A stretch of 64,000 bases of DNA from Aureibacter tunicatorum (lineage in GTDB: Bacteria > Bacteroidota > Bacteroidia > Cytophagales > Cyclobacteriaceae): NCBI RefSeq assembly GCF_036492635.1, contig NZ_AP025307.1, forward strand, positions 231,323 to 295,322, given 5' to 3'. Positions 55,000-62,517 of the stretch are shown here, one piece after another. The stretch's first letter is position 1. Every line of letters begins with the position of its first letter. The notes beneath the pieces are model-generated. The model was not told where the DNA came from. It ran no database searches and saw only the letters and a program-made list of their open reading frames with translations. The translations under genes and the position numbers were made by a program.

Positions 55000-55959
55000 A
55001 TGCAAGACATATTCCAAAAGAGAGTTTCATTTTTATTCAATTTTACGATTATATTATTCGGCATAGTGATCTTTTCATCTTGTGATGAGCAGCCAGCGAT
55101 TCCAGATAAGCCTGTTGAAAAAGAGTGTGAAATCGACTATGACAATACCTTGAATACTGAAAGTTGCTTTAGTTCAGCTTCTTCGGACAATTTGGATATT
55201 GTTACTTGGAATTTGGAGCATTTTCCCAATACAGGAATGCAACCTGGATGGGAAACCAATGATCCGGATGAGACTAGATTAGATGCTGTAGCTGGAATAA
55301 TTGAGAGCTCTCAATTTGATGTAATCGCGATGCAGGAAATAGTAAGCACAAGATTGCTTGATGAACTATCGTGCAGATTAGGAGATGAATGGGAGCATGT
55401 TTCGTATACATTTTCTGAAGGGGCTAATATGGCTTTTTTCTTTAATGCATCAGTTGTTAAATCTTTAGGTCATAAAAAAATACTTGCGAATAAAAATTAT
55501 GATTTTGCTTCTCGTCCGCCATTGCAGTTTTCGTTCGAATACAAAAACGAAGTTGTTAATCTGATAAACATTCATATGAAATGTTGCAATGATGGACAAG
55601 CGAGACGAAAAAATGCTTCAAAGCATTTGAAAGAATACATAGATGAAAATCTTGACAAGGATAATGTAATTGTTCTTGGAGATTATAATGAAGAGATATA
55701 CGATTATAATGGAGCTTTCAGTAATTTTTTAGATGATTCTCAGAACTTCAAATTCGCGGATGGATATATCGAATCGGATAAACTTTTTGATGAATATTCA
55801 TATCCAAGTTGGCCGAGTCATATAGACCACATTTTAATCAGCAATGAATTATTTGATAATTTAGATACTGCTTATACCATAAAGTTCGACAATTGCGATA
55901 GTAAATATTTTTCCAGAATCTCTGATCATAGAGCAGTTTATATTCGACTTAAAATATAG
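55000..55959 (+). CDS. Endonuclease/exonuclease/phosphatase-fold lipoprotein
   Basis: The 319-residue protein has a lipobox FSSC (Cys28). EEP motifs are complete: VTWNLEHFPNTG, IAMQEIVSTRLLDEL, INIHMKCCNDGQARRKN, VLGDYNEEIYDY, SHIDHILIS and ISDHRAVYIRL. It is a metal-dependent phosphodiesterase or nuclease anchored by lipid. The Cys pair in MKCC is near the active-site strand and may be structural. It follows the secreted EEP gene after a terminator, so it may have its own expression while sharing the same nucleic-acid use role. The two EEP proteins are only distantly similar. Confidence 0.92.
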   Translation: MQDIFQKRVSFLFNFTIILFGIVIFSSCDEQPAIPDKPVEKECEIDYDNTLNTESCFSSASSDNLDIVTWNLEHFPNTGMQPGWETNDPDETRLDAVAGIIESSQFDVIAMQEIVSTRLLDELSCRLGDEWEHVSYTFSEGANMAFFFNASVVKSLGHKKILANKNYDFASRPPLQFSFEYKNEVVNLINIHMKCCNDGQARRKNASKHLKEYIDENLDKDNVIVLGDYNEEIYDYNGAFSNFLDDSQNFKFADGYIESDKLFDEYSYPSWPSHIDHILISNELFDNLDTAYTIKFDNCDSKYFSRISDHRAVYIRLKI

Positions 55960-56011
55960 TTGAACATATTTCATTTAACATAATGAATATTATAACAAAT
56001 TAATGACAAGA

Positions 56012-56920
56012 TCAAATAACTTTCCTAAATTCAACTGGCGATAAACCCGTTTTCTTTTTAAATAAATTGCCAAAATATTGAGGGTATTCAAAACCCAAAT
56101 CATAAGCAATTTCGCTGACTGATTTTTGAGAGTTCAATAACAAACTCTTGGCTTTTTCGATCAAATGATAATGAATATGCTCCTGAGTATTTTTTCCTGT
56201 CTCTTTTTTCAATAAATCACTTAAGTAGTTTGGAGATAGATGAACTTGGTCTGCGCAATACTTTACAGTGAGTATGCCCGACTTAAGGGCTTCTTCAGAT
56301 TCGAAATAACTAGAAATAAGCTCTTCTATTTCTATGACAATATTTTTTTGATGATTGCTGCGGGTATAAAATTGACGATCATAATATCGGTGGCAATAAT
56401 TAAGCAACAACTCTAAATTGGAAATAATCACCGTCTGGCTATGTCTGTCAATATTTTGTTTGCACTCTTGCTCTATGGCATCCACACATCTAGTTATCAT
56501 TGTTTTTTCCACATCAGAAAGATGTAGTGCTTCATTAATAGCATAAGAGAAAAAACTGTATGCGCCTATCTTCTTCCCCAATTCAGACTGAAGAATTAAA
56601 TCAGGATGGAAGAATAATGTCCAGCCTTCCTCCATTCCTTGTGATGGTTGTCTTTGCATCTCAACCACCTGTCCCGGTGCCATGAAGACTAAAGACCCTT
56701 CATCAAAATCATAATAGTTTCTACCGTATTTCATAGAGCTGTCGTGATATTTGAGTGAAATCATATAAAAGTCTAATATGAATTTTCTATTCAACAACAC
56801 CTCCTTATCCCATTTCACTTGATTTGCATGGACTAAAGAAATAGCCGGGTGTGTTGGTTTTGACACACCCAGTATCTTATGCAACTCGCTTATAGACTTG
56901 ATTTCCTTAAACTCGCTCAT
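56012..56920 (-). CDS. AraC-family transcription regulator
   Basis: The 302-residue protein has an N-terminal ligand-binding-like domain (residues about 20-170: PGQVVEMQRQPSQGMEEGWTLFFHPDLI) and a C-terminal AraC/XylS HTH pair (about 205-302). The first HTH contains KYCADQVHLSPNYLSDLLKKETG, and the second is SVSEIAYDLGFEYPQYFGNLFKKKTGLSPVEFRK. The N-terminal Phe-His-Pro pattern is common in regulators controlling adjacent SDR genes. It is the last gene of the reverse operon, 6 bases after the SDR gene, so it is likely autoregulated with it. The inducer is unknown. Confidence 0.93.
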   Translation of the reverse strand: MSEFKEIKSISELHKILGVSKPTHPAISLVHANQVKWDKEVLLNRKFILDFYMISLKYHDSSMKYGRNYYDFDEGSLVFMAPGQVVEMQRQPSQGMEEGWTLFFHPDLILQSELGKKIGAYSFFSYAINEALHLSDVEKTMITRCVDAIEQECKQNIDRHSQTVIISNLELLLNYCHRYYDRQFYTRSNHQKNIVIEIEELISSYFESEEALKSGILTVKYCADQVHLSPNYLSDLLKKETGKNTQEHIHYHLIEKAKSLLLNSQKSVSEIAYDLGFEYPQYFGNLFKKKTGLSPVEFRKVI

Positions 56921-56926
56921 ACAATT

Positions 56927-57733
56927 TTATTTTTTCATTTTATTGTTAAGCGTAATGATATCAAATTCATCATCATGCTCATAACGTGGGGCGTATCTTT
57001 TATAAGCATTGCTCATTTCTTCATAACGTTTTGTAATGTGTTCAATATTATAAGCATGCGATACAATATAAAATTGTTCATCTTTAATCTGTTCCATGAC
57101 AATCGATGTATATTTATCAGTAGCCATGCCAATTGAAGTAATCTCATCGATTTCCGACTGCACTAAGCCGGGAGCGATTAGTCCAACTTTAAAATACGAA
57201 GGCACTTCATCACGCAAAGCTACCGTCATACCCAACAAGGCGTGCTTGCTGGCTATATACTCGCCTCCATGTGGCACCGATTTGAAGAAAGAATTTTCAG
57301 AGCCTACATTATATATCGCGCACTCTTTCCCTCTTTCTAGCATATATTTCCCGAAAATTCGAACACCATTCCAAGTGCCTCTAACATTGATATTTAAAAC
57401 TTTCTGCAATTCTTCATCCGAAATCTCTATGACGGGCTTGTCATTAGTGCCCACGATACCAGCGTTATTGATCAAGATGTCAACTTCACCAAAAACTTTG
57501 ATACTGAAGATCAACAAATTATTTACTTGTTCTTCATCAGAGACATCACAGGAAGTGCCGCCGGCTTCTATACCCAATTCTCTTAGTTGTTGAACGGATT
57601 GATCTACTCTATTTTGCCTTCTGCCAGCCATAATTACCTTAGCGCCTTCTTTTCCAAATTGTTTTGCCAATGAAAAACCTATTCCTGTGGCTCCTCCTGT
57701 TATCACAACTACTTTATTCTTGAAATCTTTCAT
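56927..57733 (-). CDS. Short-chain dehydrogenase/reductase (SDR)
   Basis: The 268-residue SDR has the NAD(P)-binding TGGATGIG motif (residues 12-19), NNAG near 88, catalytic Ser in YNVGSENSF and the YxxxK pair in GEYIASKHALLG. These are intact. The acidic/basic position after the second strand carries RR (GRRQNRVD), favouring NADP(H). The enzyme oxidises an alcohol or reduces a ketone; the substrate is unknown. Its gene is 6 bases upstream of the AraC regulator. A 13-bp hairpin lies just before its start codon. Confidence 0.93.
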   Translation of the reverse strand: MKDFKNKVVVITGGATGIGFSLAKQFGKEGAKVIMAGRRQNRVDQSVQQLRELGIEAGGTSCDVSDEEQVNNLLIFSIKVFGEVDILINNAGIVGTNDKPVIEISDEELQKVLNINVRGTWNGVRIFGKYMLERGKECAIYNVGSENSFFKSVPHGGEYIASKHALLGMTVALRDEVPSYFKVGLIAPGLVQSEIDEITSIGMATDKYTSIVMEQIKDEQFYIVSHAYNIEHITKRYEEMSNAYKRYAPRYEHDDEFDIITLNNKMKK

Positions 57734-57749
57734 CCGTTTAAGTCATTAT

Positions 57750-57787
57750 CTCAACAAGGAATTTATTTAATAAGATTCCTTGTTGAG
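57750..57787 (-). terminator. Perfect hairpin between the DHFR-like and SDR genes
   Basis: A perfect 13-bp stem (57750-57762 with 57775-57787) and a 12-base loop lie between the DHFR-like stop (57828) and the SDR start (57733). On the - strand it lacks a T-run. It could be an RNase-blocking processing site or a partial terminator inside the operon. Confidence 0.5.
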
Positions 57788-57827
57788 GGGTGAAAATATA
57801 TTTTGAGATTGATTAAACTGTACTTAA

Positions 57828-58337
57828 TCATAGAGCAAGCTCTTTTTCTTTTTCATAGTAGACGGTAACACCACCTTCATAATGGTCGCGCCTCACCTCA
57901 ACCATTGGAGCATCTTTCCACGAGCTGAATTCGATATCCCATGGAAGTTCTTCATCATAAATGGCAACGGTCATTTCATCGGCAAAAGGCAGGAATAGTT
58001 CCCATACTACTTTGCCTCCGCCAACAACAAGCACCTCGTCGGAATCTTTGTATTTTTCAACAACTTGCATGAAATCAGTTGCCAAAATAGCCTTTTCATT
58101 GCCATGCAGGTCAAAATTCTTGTTTCGTGTTAGGACAATAAGTTCTTTGTCTCCCGGGTCAAGGTTGGCGAAAACCTCCAAATTATGAGCGTAAGTTACG
58201 CTTCCAACTATCGCATTCTGATTGAAGAACATTTTTTCAATCTCAGGAACTAAAGGCTCTGGCCATTCTTCAGCGGTTACTTGGCTTGTAGAACCTACCT
58301 TATTATTTTTATCTATAACAAATGCTAATCTGATCAT
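57828..58337 (-). CDS. Dihydrofolate-reductase-like protein
   Basis: The 169-residue protein has the DHFR fold pattern: LAFVIDKNNKVG at the start, an IVGSVTYAHNLEVF segment in place of the usual IMGRKTWES, ELIVLTRNKNF, VLVVGGGKVVWELFLPFADEMTVAIYDEE, and a C-terminal strand. The NADPH glycine loop (VVGGGKVV) and the second half are well conserved. The acidic folate-binding residue typical at strand 2 is not obvious, so it may be a RibD-C/DHFR-like reductase rather than a true folA product. It lies between two SDR genes (27 and 94 base gaps). Confidence 0.75.
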   Translation of the reverse strand: MIRLAFVIDKNNKVGSTSQVTAEEWPEPLVPEIEKMFFNQNAIVGSVTYAHNLEVFANLDPGDKELIVLTRNKNFDLHGNEKAILATDFMQVVEKYKDSDEVLVVGGGKVVWELFLPFADEMTVAIYDEELPWDIEFSSWKDAPMVEVRRDHYEGGVTVYYEKEKELAL

Positions 58338-58364
58338 CTTTCTACTATTTAATTTCTTTCTACA

Positions 58365-59183
58365 CTATTTCATATTCATTTGCGATAACATCATGTTATC
58401 AAAGATCCGATCGCTAAGCAAGCTTTTCATAAACACACCCATTTTAGCATCCATCCCTACTGCATAGCGCGTTTTTGGTTTTTTTCTTTCAATTGCGGAA
58501 ACGATTGCCTTTACAACAGGTTCCGGTGTGGGCGCATTTTCGTAAGTCTTTTTAAATGAAGGAGTGAAGTTATCTAGTATGGGTTGATAAGCCTCTCCTA
58601 CTTTCACTTCCTTCAATTCATTAAACACTGTATCTTCGAAGCCTGTGCTAAATGCTCCCGGTTCGATGATCGCCACATCTATGCCGAATCGACCAACTTC
58701 TTGTCTTAACGCATCGGAAATGGATTCGACAGCGAACTTGGATGAAGAATAGAATCCCATAAAAGCCAAACTTGCTTTTCCAGCTATTGAGCTTATATTG
58801 ATGATTTTGCCTTTCTTTTCTTTTCTCATATAAGGCAAAACATGCTGAGTCACTCTCACCAGCCCCCACACATTCACATCGTACATTCTTTTCATCTGTT
58901 CTAGGTCCGCCGTTTCGATGAATGAATAAGAACCGTAACCAGCATTATTCACTAATACATCGATTCTTCCTTGCTCCTTGATAATTTGCTTTATGCCTTC
59001 ATCTACCGATTCATCATTGGTCACATCCATTGCTATCGAATGACCGCCTGCCTCGTTTAATTCTTGCATTTTATTCACTCTTCTGGCCGCGCCATATACT
59101 GTATATCCTTTTTTGATCAATTCTAAAGCCGTGAATTTTCCAAATCCCGAACTTGCTCCTGTAACTAATACTACCTTTTTCAT
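58365..59183 (-). CDS. Short-chain dehydrogenase/reductase (SDR), second copy in operon
   Basis: The 272-residue SDR begins MKKVVLVTGASSGFGKFTALELIKKGYTVYG. The classical motifs are TGASSGFG (residues 8-15), NNAGYG near 85, catalytic Ser in INISSIAGKAS and the YxxxK pair in FYSSSKFAVESI. The AARRV segment favours NADP(H). It resembles broad SDR oxidoreductases of the YqjQ/DltE type. It is the first gene of a four-gene reverse operon (SDR, DHFR-like, SDR, AraC), with a 27-base gap to the DHFR-like gene. The 557 bases between its start and the lipoprotein at 59741 contain no trusted ORF. Confidence 0.93.
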   Translation of the reverse strand: MKKVVLVTGASSGFGKFTALELIKKGYTVYGAARRVNKMQELNEAGGHSIAMDVTNDESVDEGIKQIIKEQGRIDVLVNNAGYGSYSFIETADLEQMKRMYDVNVWGLVRVTQHVLPYMRKEKKGKIINISSIAGKASLAFMGFYSSSKFAVESISDALRQEVGRFGIDVAIIEPGAFSTGFEDTVFNELKEVKVGEAYQPILDNFTPSFKKTYENAPTPEPVVKAIVSAIERKKPKTRYAVGMDAKMGVFMKSLLSDRIFDNMMLSQMNMK

Positions 59184-59740
59184 AATGTTTCTTTTTAGTA
59201 ATTATTTGACAGTACAAAAGTCGGAATTGTTTAGTCGCTGAAATAAAGCTTATTACTGTTAGATTAAATGTTTTTACTGATAGCTCATGATTTTAAGTAT
59301 CAGATGTAAAAAATACTTGTAGATTCAACACATTTCTAGGCTAACCTCTACTAAATAATCAAAATAGGTATTATAAATTTTGAGCTTTACATTAATGTCT
59401 TTAGCCATATTGAATCTAAGTTCGAATGCTAGCTTAGGCCTTTAATCATTCAAATGACAACAAATGCAATATTGAAGCATAAAAATATAAGCGGCCTTGA
59501 TCATTCGATTTTAAATAGTATTTATAGCTTTTCTTTATGATGTTATAAAACCAACCTTTAAACATTATGATAAATACAATATCTATGAGCTCATATCCAA
59601 TCCATAATATTTATATTGATTTTCAAATTGAATATTTAAATAATAGACTATTGAGGGCTTGTGAGAGTGTTATTCTAATGATAAGTTTCAATTTCATTAT
59701 GATTTTTAAACTTATTATTAACAACAAACCATTAACTCTT

Positions 59741-60169
59741 ATGAAAAAAACTATTTTACTTAATCTAATGCTAAGCCTGACATTGCTTTTTGGAGCTTGC
59801 AATAATGATGAAAATGAAAATGACAAAACGAGCCACCCTTTAGTCGGTGAATGGAACTTAATTGCTGGGACAGTCGGTGAAACTACCATTGAAACCAAAA
59901 GCCTGTTGGAAATGGAACTATTAATAAATGAGAATAACACATTTTCCATGAAGGGCAGTGTTAATAACGTTTCTCAACCTGACATAACAGGAAATTGGGA
60001 AGAAGTCGAAAATAATAAATTCAAATTTACTATGTCTGGATTGAGCGATACTAGTTTGGATGGAAGTCTGGTTGATAATCAACTAAGACTTAAAGCAATG
60101 CCAACCGAAGAAGGTAATGATGACAATGTTTTCGATATGATTGAATACTTTATATTTGAAAAGATGTAA
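59741..60169 (+). CDS. Lipocalin-like lipoprotein
   Basis: From ATG 59741 the protein is 142 residues with a lipobox FGAC (Cys20). The frame is open upstream to 59567, but that part is low-complexity and would precede the lipoprotein signal. The mature part resembles small lipocalin-like stress lipoproteins: PLVGEWNLIAGTVGE, the INENNTFSMKGSV strand and ITGNWEEVENNKFKF. It probably sits at the outer membrane. Role unknown. A perfect hairpin follows the stop. Confidence 0.7.
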   Translation: MKKTILLNLMLSLTLLFGACNNDENENDKTSHPLVGEWNLIAGTVGETTIETKSLLEMELLINENNTFSMKGSVNNVSQPDITGNWEEVENNKFKFTMSGLSDTSLDGSLVDNQLRLKAMPTEEGNDDNVFDMIEYFIFEKM

Positions 60170-60191
60170 TCCATCACATCAAGTTCAACTC

Positions 60192-60228
60192 TGAAATAAC
60201 AGTATCAATTGAGCATACTGTTATTTCA
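60192..60228 (+). terminator. Hairpin terminator after the lipocalin-like gene
   Basis: A perfect 14-bp stem (60192-60205 with 60215-60228) and a 9-base loop begin 22 bases after the stop. There is a short T-rich run just after the stem (CACTTTATAT). The remaining 390 bases to the next start hold no trusted ORF. Confidence 0.7.
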
Positions 60229-60622
60229 CTTTATATCAAGCAAGTGTTTTAAGAACAAACCTTAATTTTCTAAATCTCCACTATATATAAATTTAAAATG
60301 AACCACTGAAGGAAAAGGATCTCCCCTGCTTTCATTGTTAGAAATTAGTTTTGAAGTTCAACAGCCACCCTAACACTGATTTCTCCCATGAATCTACATT
60401 TTTGCTAAACCTAAATATTCTAATGACTAGAATGAATAGTATATAGAAAATGAATTGATACAATATTATCATCTTATTTGATTAATTAACTTCCTATCAC
60501 TAGGTTTGAGTATAGAATAAAGTTTTAGATATGGAATCACCTTAGGCGATTTTACTGCCTTATCTTTTAAAATGTCAAAACGGCTATCGTATTTCAATAA
60601 TTTCAGTTTTATGTTTTATCAA

Positions 60623-61498
60623 ATGAAAATCTCAATCGCATTTGCATTTCTTAGTTTGCTATTTTTTAGCTGTTCTCCATCTGAGCCAATACAAGAAGAG
60701 TTTTTATTAGCAGGTTCAGGCTTTGACAAAATCATACAGATCAACCGTGCAGGAGAAATTCTTTGGGAACACCCTCTTGAGGCAGGCCAGGAATGCAATA
60801 GCGTGGTCTCTATGAGTGGCGATCGAATTTTGTATGCCCATAATACGGGTGCGAAAATTATTGATAAATCTCACCAAGTACTCTGGCAATATCATACGCC
60901 TGAAAATTCTGAATTGCAATCTGTTAAAGAGCTTCCCAACGGCAATATACTTTTGGGGCAGTGTGGAAGTCCCGCCAAAATCATGGAACTTGATCCTAGT
61001 GGAAATTTGCTTAAACAGATTAGCTTCGAGACAGGCATTGAAAACCCTCATGGACAGTTAAGGCATGTGAATAAAACAAAAGAAGGAACATATCTTTTGG
61101 GTCTTTTTGATAAAGAATGCGTCCTGGAAATAGATGAAAATGGGCAAGTGCTTAAATCATTTGACGTTCAATGCCCTCCATTCGCTGTGTTACCTTTAAG
61201 CGATTCGACTTGGTTGGTATCTGGAGGTGATTCTAACCAGATCAAATTTATTTCCACTAGCGATGGCCGATTAATCCATAAAATCGAAGGCAAAGATGTT
61301 GGCTTGAAATTAAGATTCATCGCCGAAATGATACCGACAGAGCATAATACCCTTTTGGTGACTAATTGGGGAGGGCATGAACCGGGAGTAGAATCCACAC
61401 AAGTTTTTGAGATGGATAGCAATGAAAATGTTATTTGGAAACTAAGTGAAGAACTTCCTATAGGCAATATATCATCCATTTCCAGAGTTAAAAACTGA
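60623..61498 (+). CDS. Lipoprotein with beta-propeller-like repeats
   Basis: From ATG 60623 the protein is 291 residues with a lipobox FFSC (Cys17). An upstream ATG at 60572 would place 17 residues ahead of the signal peptide. The mature part has repeated strand units of the PQQ/WD-like type: AGSGFDKIIQINRAGEILWEHPLEA, KIIDKSHQVLWQYHTPEN, KIMELDPSGNLLKQISFE, VLEIDENGQVLKSFDV, VFEMDSNENVIWKLSEE. Each has a D-x-x-G/N turn before an (I/V)-L-W-like strand, giving about six blades. Such surface lipoproteins often bind ligands; the specific function is unknown. Confidence 0.75.
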   Translation: MKISIAFAFLSLLFFSCSPSEPIQEEFLLAGSGFDKIIQINRAGEILWEHPLEAGQECNSVVSMSGDRILYAHNTGAKIIDKSHQVLWQYHTPENSELQSVKELPNGNILLGQCGSPAKIMELDPSGNLLKQISFETGIENPHGQLRHVNKTKEGTYLLGLFDKECVLEIDENGQVLKSFDVQCPPFAVLPLSDSTWLVSGGDSNQIKFISTSDGRLIHKIEGKDVGLKLRFIAEMIPTEHNTLLVTNWGGHEPGVESTQVFEMDSNENVIWKLSEELPIGNISSISRVKN

Positions 61499-61684
61499 AA
61501 TAATGCTTTAATATAACTTCTAATAATTCAGTTATAAGACTTTTGAAAGTCTATATCTATTGTAATTTCATTGATTTATAATAGGATATTTAATGAAATA
61601 CGGATATTTTCATTCTGCTTAAATTAATATGTATTCGTATATTAATCAGCTACTTATTACAGTCTATTTGTTTTTTATTTTAAG

Positions 61685-62344
61685 ATGAAATTCATACTAC
61701 TTACAGCCTTTATTATTACTCATCTATCGGCATATTCACAAGAAAATAAGCAAGAGAATAAAAATCCGATGAATTTTGTCGCTCTCATGGATACTATATG
61801 GCTAGCAGAGCAAATTCCTATAAGAATGCGTGATTCATTAATGCGCATACATGGAGCTGAGTCAAAAGAATACAAAAGGCAACAACTGATCTATGAACGC
61901 AACCACATGATAAACGAAGAAAAAATAAAATCTCTCTTGAATCAATACGGTTGGCCTAATGAAGAAATGATCGGTGAAAGAGGCAATTGGACAATCTGCA
62001 ATGTATTGCAACATTCGGATAATGAAGTTCGAATAGAATATTTACCTCTAATGAGACAAGCTGTAAAGGATGGAAAATTAGAGCCACGATTTCTGGCAAG
62101 AGCGGAAGATCGAATCGCTACCGAACGAGGTGATTTGCAAATTTATGGCGGTCAAATGAAGTACTACCCCGAAACAAAGAGCTTCAATGTTTGGCCGGTT
62201 TTTGATCCTGCAAATATAGATAAAAGAAGAGCTGAAATAGGCTTAGGTCCTATCAAAGAATTTTTAAAAGCCAGATTCGATTTTGATTGGAATTTGGAAG
62301 AGCAAATAGAGAGGTCTAAAAAATTTACAGAGAACCACAACTAA
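61685..62344 (+). CDS. Exported DUF6624-like protein
   Basis: The 219-residue protein has a signal peptide (MKFILLTAFIITHLSAYSQ). The remainder follows the DUF6624 plan: YGWPNEEMIGERGNWTICNVLQHSDNEVR, YLPLMRQAVKDGKLEPRFLARAEDRIATERGDLQIYGGQ and FNVWPVFDPANIDKRRAEIGLGPIKEFL. No catalytic site is known for this domain. It is mono-cistronic by spacing and convergent with the alpha-glucosidase gene. Function unknown. Confidence 0.8.
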   Translation: MKFILLTAFIITHLSAYSQENKQENKNPMNFVALMDTIWLAEQIPIRMRDSLMRIHGAESKEYKRQQLIYERNHMINEEKIKSLLNQYGWPNEEMIGERGNWTICNVLQHSDNEVRIEYLPLMRQAVKDGKLEPRFLARAEDRIATERGDLQIYGGQMKYYPETKSFNVWPVFDPANIDKRRAEIGLGPIKEFLKARFDFDWNLEEQIERSKKFTENHN

Positions 62345-62446
62345 CTATATCTTCATTGTCAACTTTCCTAAGTCAAACGTCTCAGATTATTCTCAAACCA
62401 TAATTTTATGCATTAAAATGCTTGGATCCTCGATTGTCATATGCAA

Positions 62447-62466
62447 GGCAAGCCTATCAGCTTGCC
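62447..62466. terminator. Small hairpin between convergent genes
   Basis: A perfect 7-bp stem GGCAAGC/GCTTGCC (62447-62453 with 62460-62466) and a 6-base loop lie between the DUF6624-like stop (62344) and the alpha-glucosidase stop (62518). There is no T-run, so this is weak. Confidence 0.35.
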
Positions 62467-62517
62467 CGATTTCATGATTAAACAACTATTAAAACCATAA
62501 AATATAAATCATGATTT

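Noticed and set aside
57096..57593. Forward ORF of 165 codons opposite the SDR gene
   Set aside because: Antisense shadow of the SDR catalytic region; no family match.
62345..62517. Possible small gene between DUF6624-like and alpha-glucosidase genes
   Set aside because: No ORF of meaningful length; only a weak hairpin is present.
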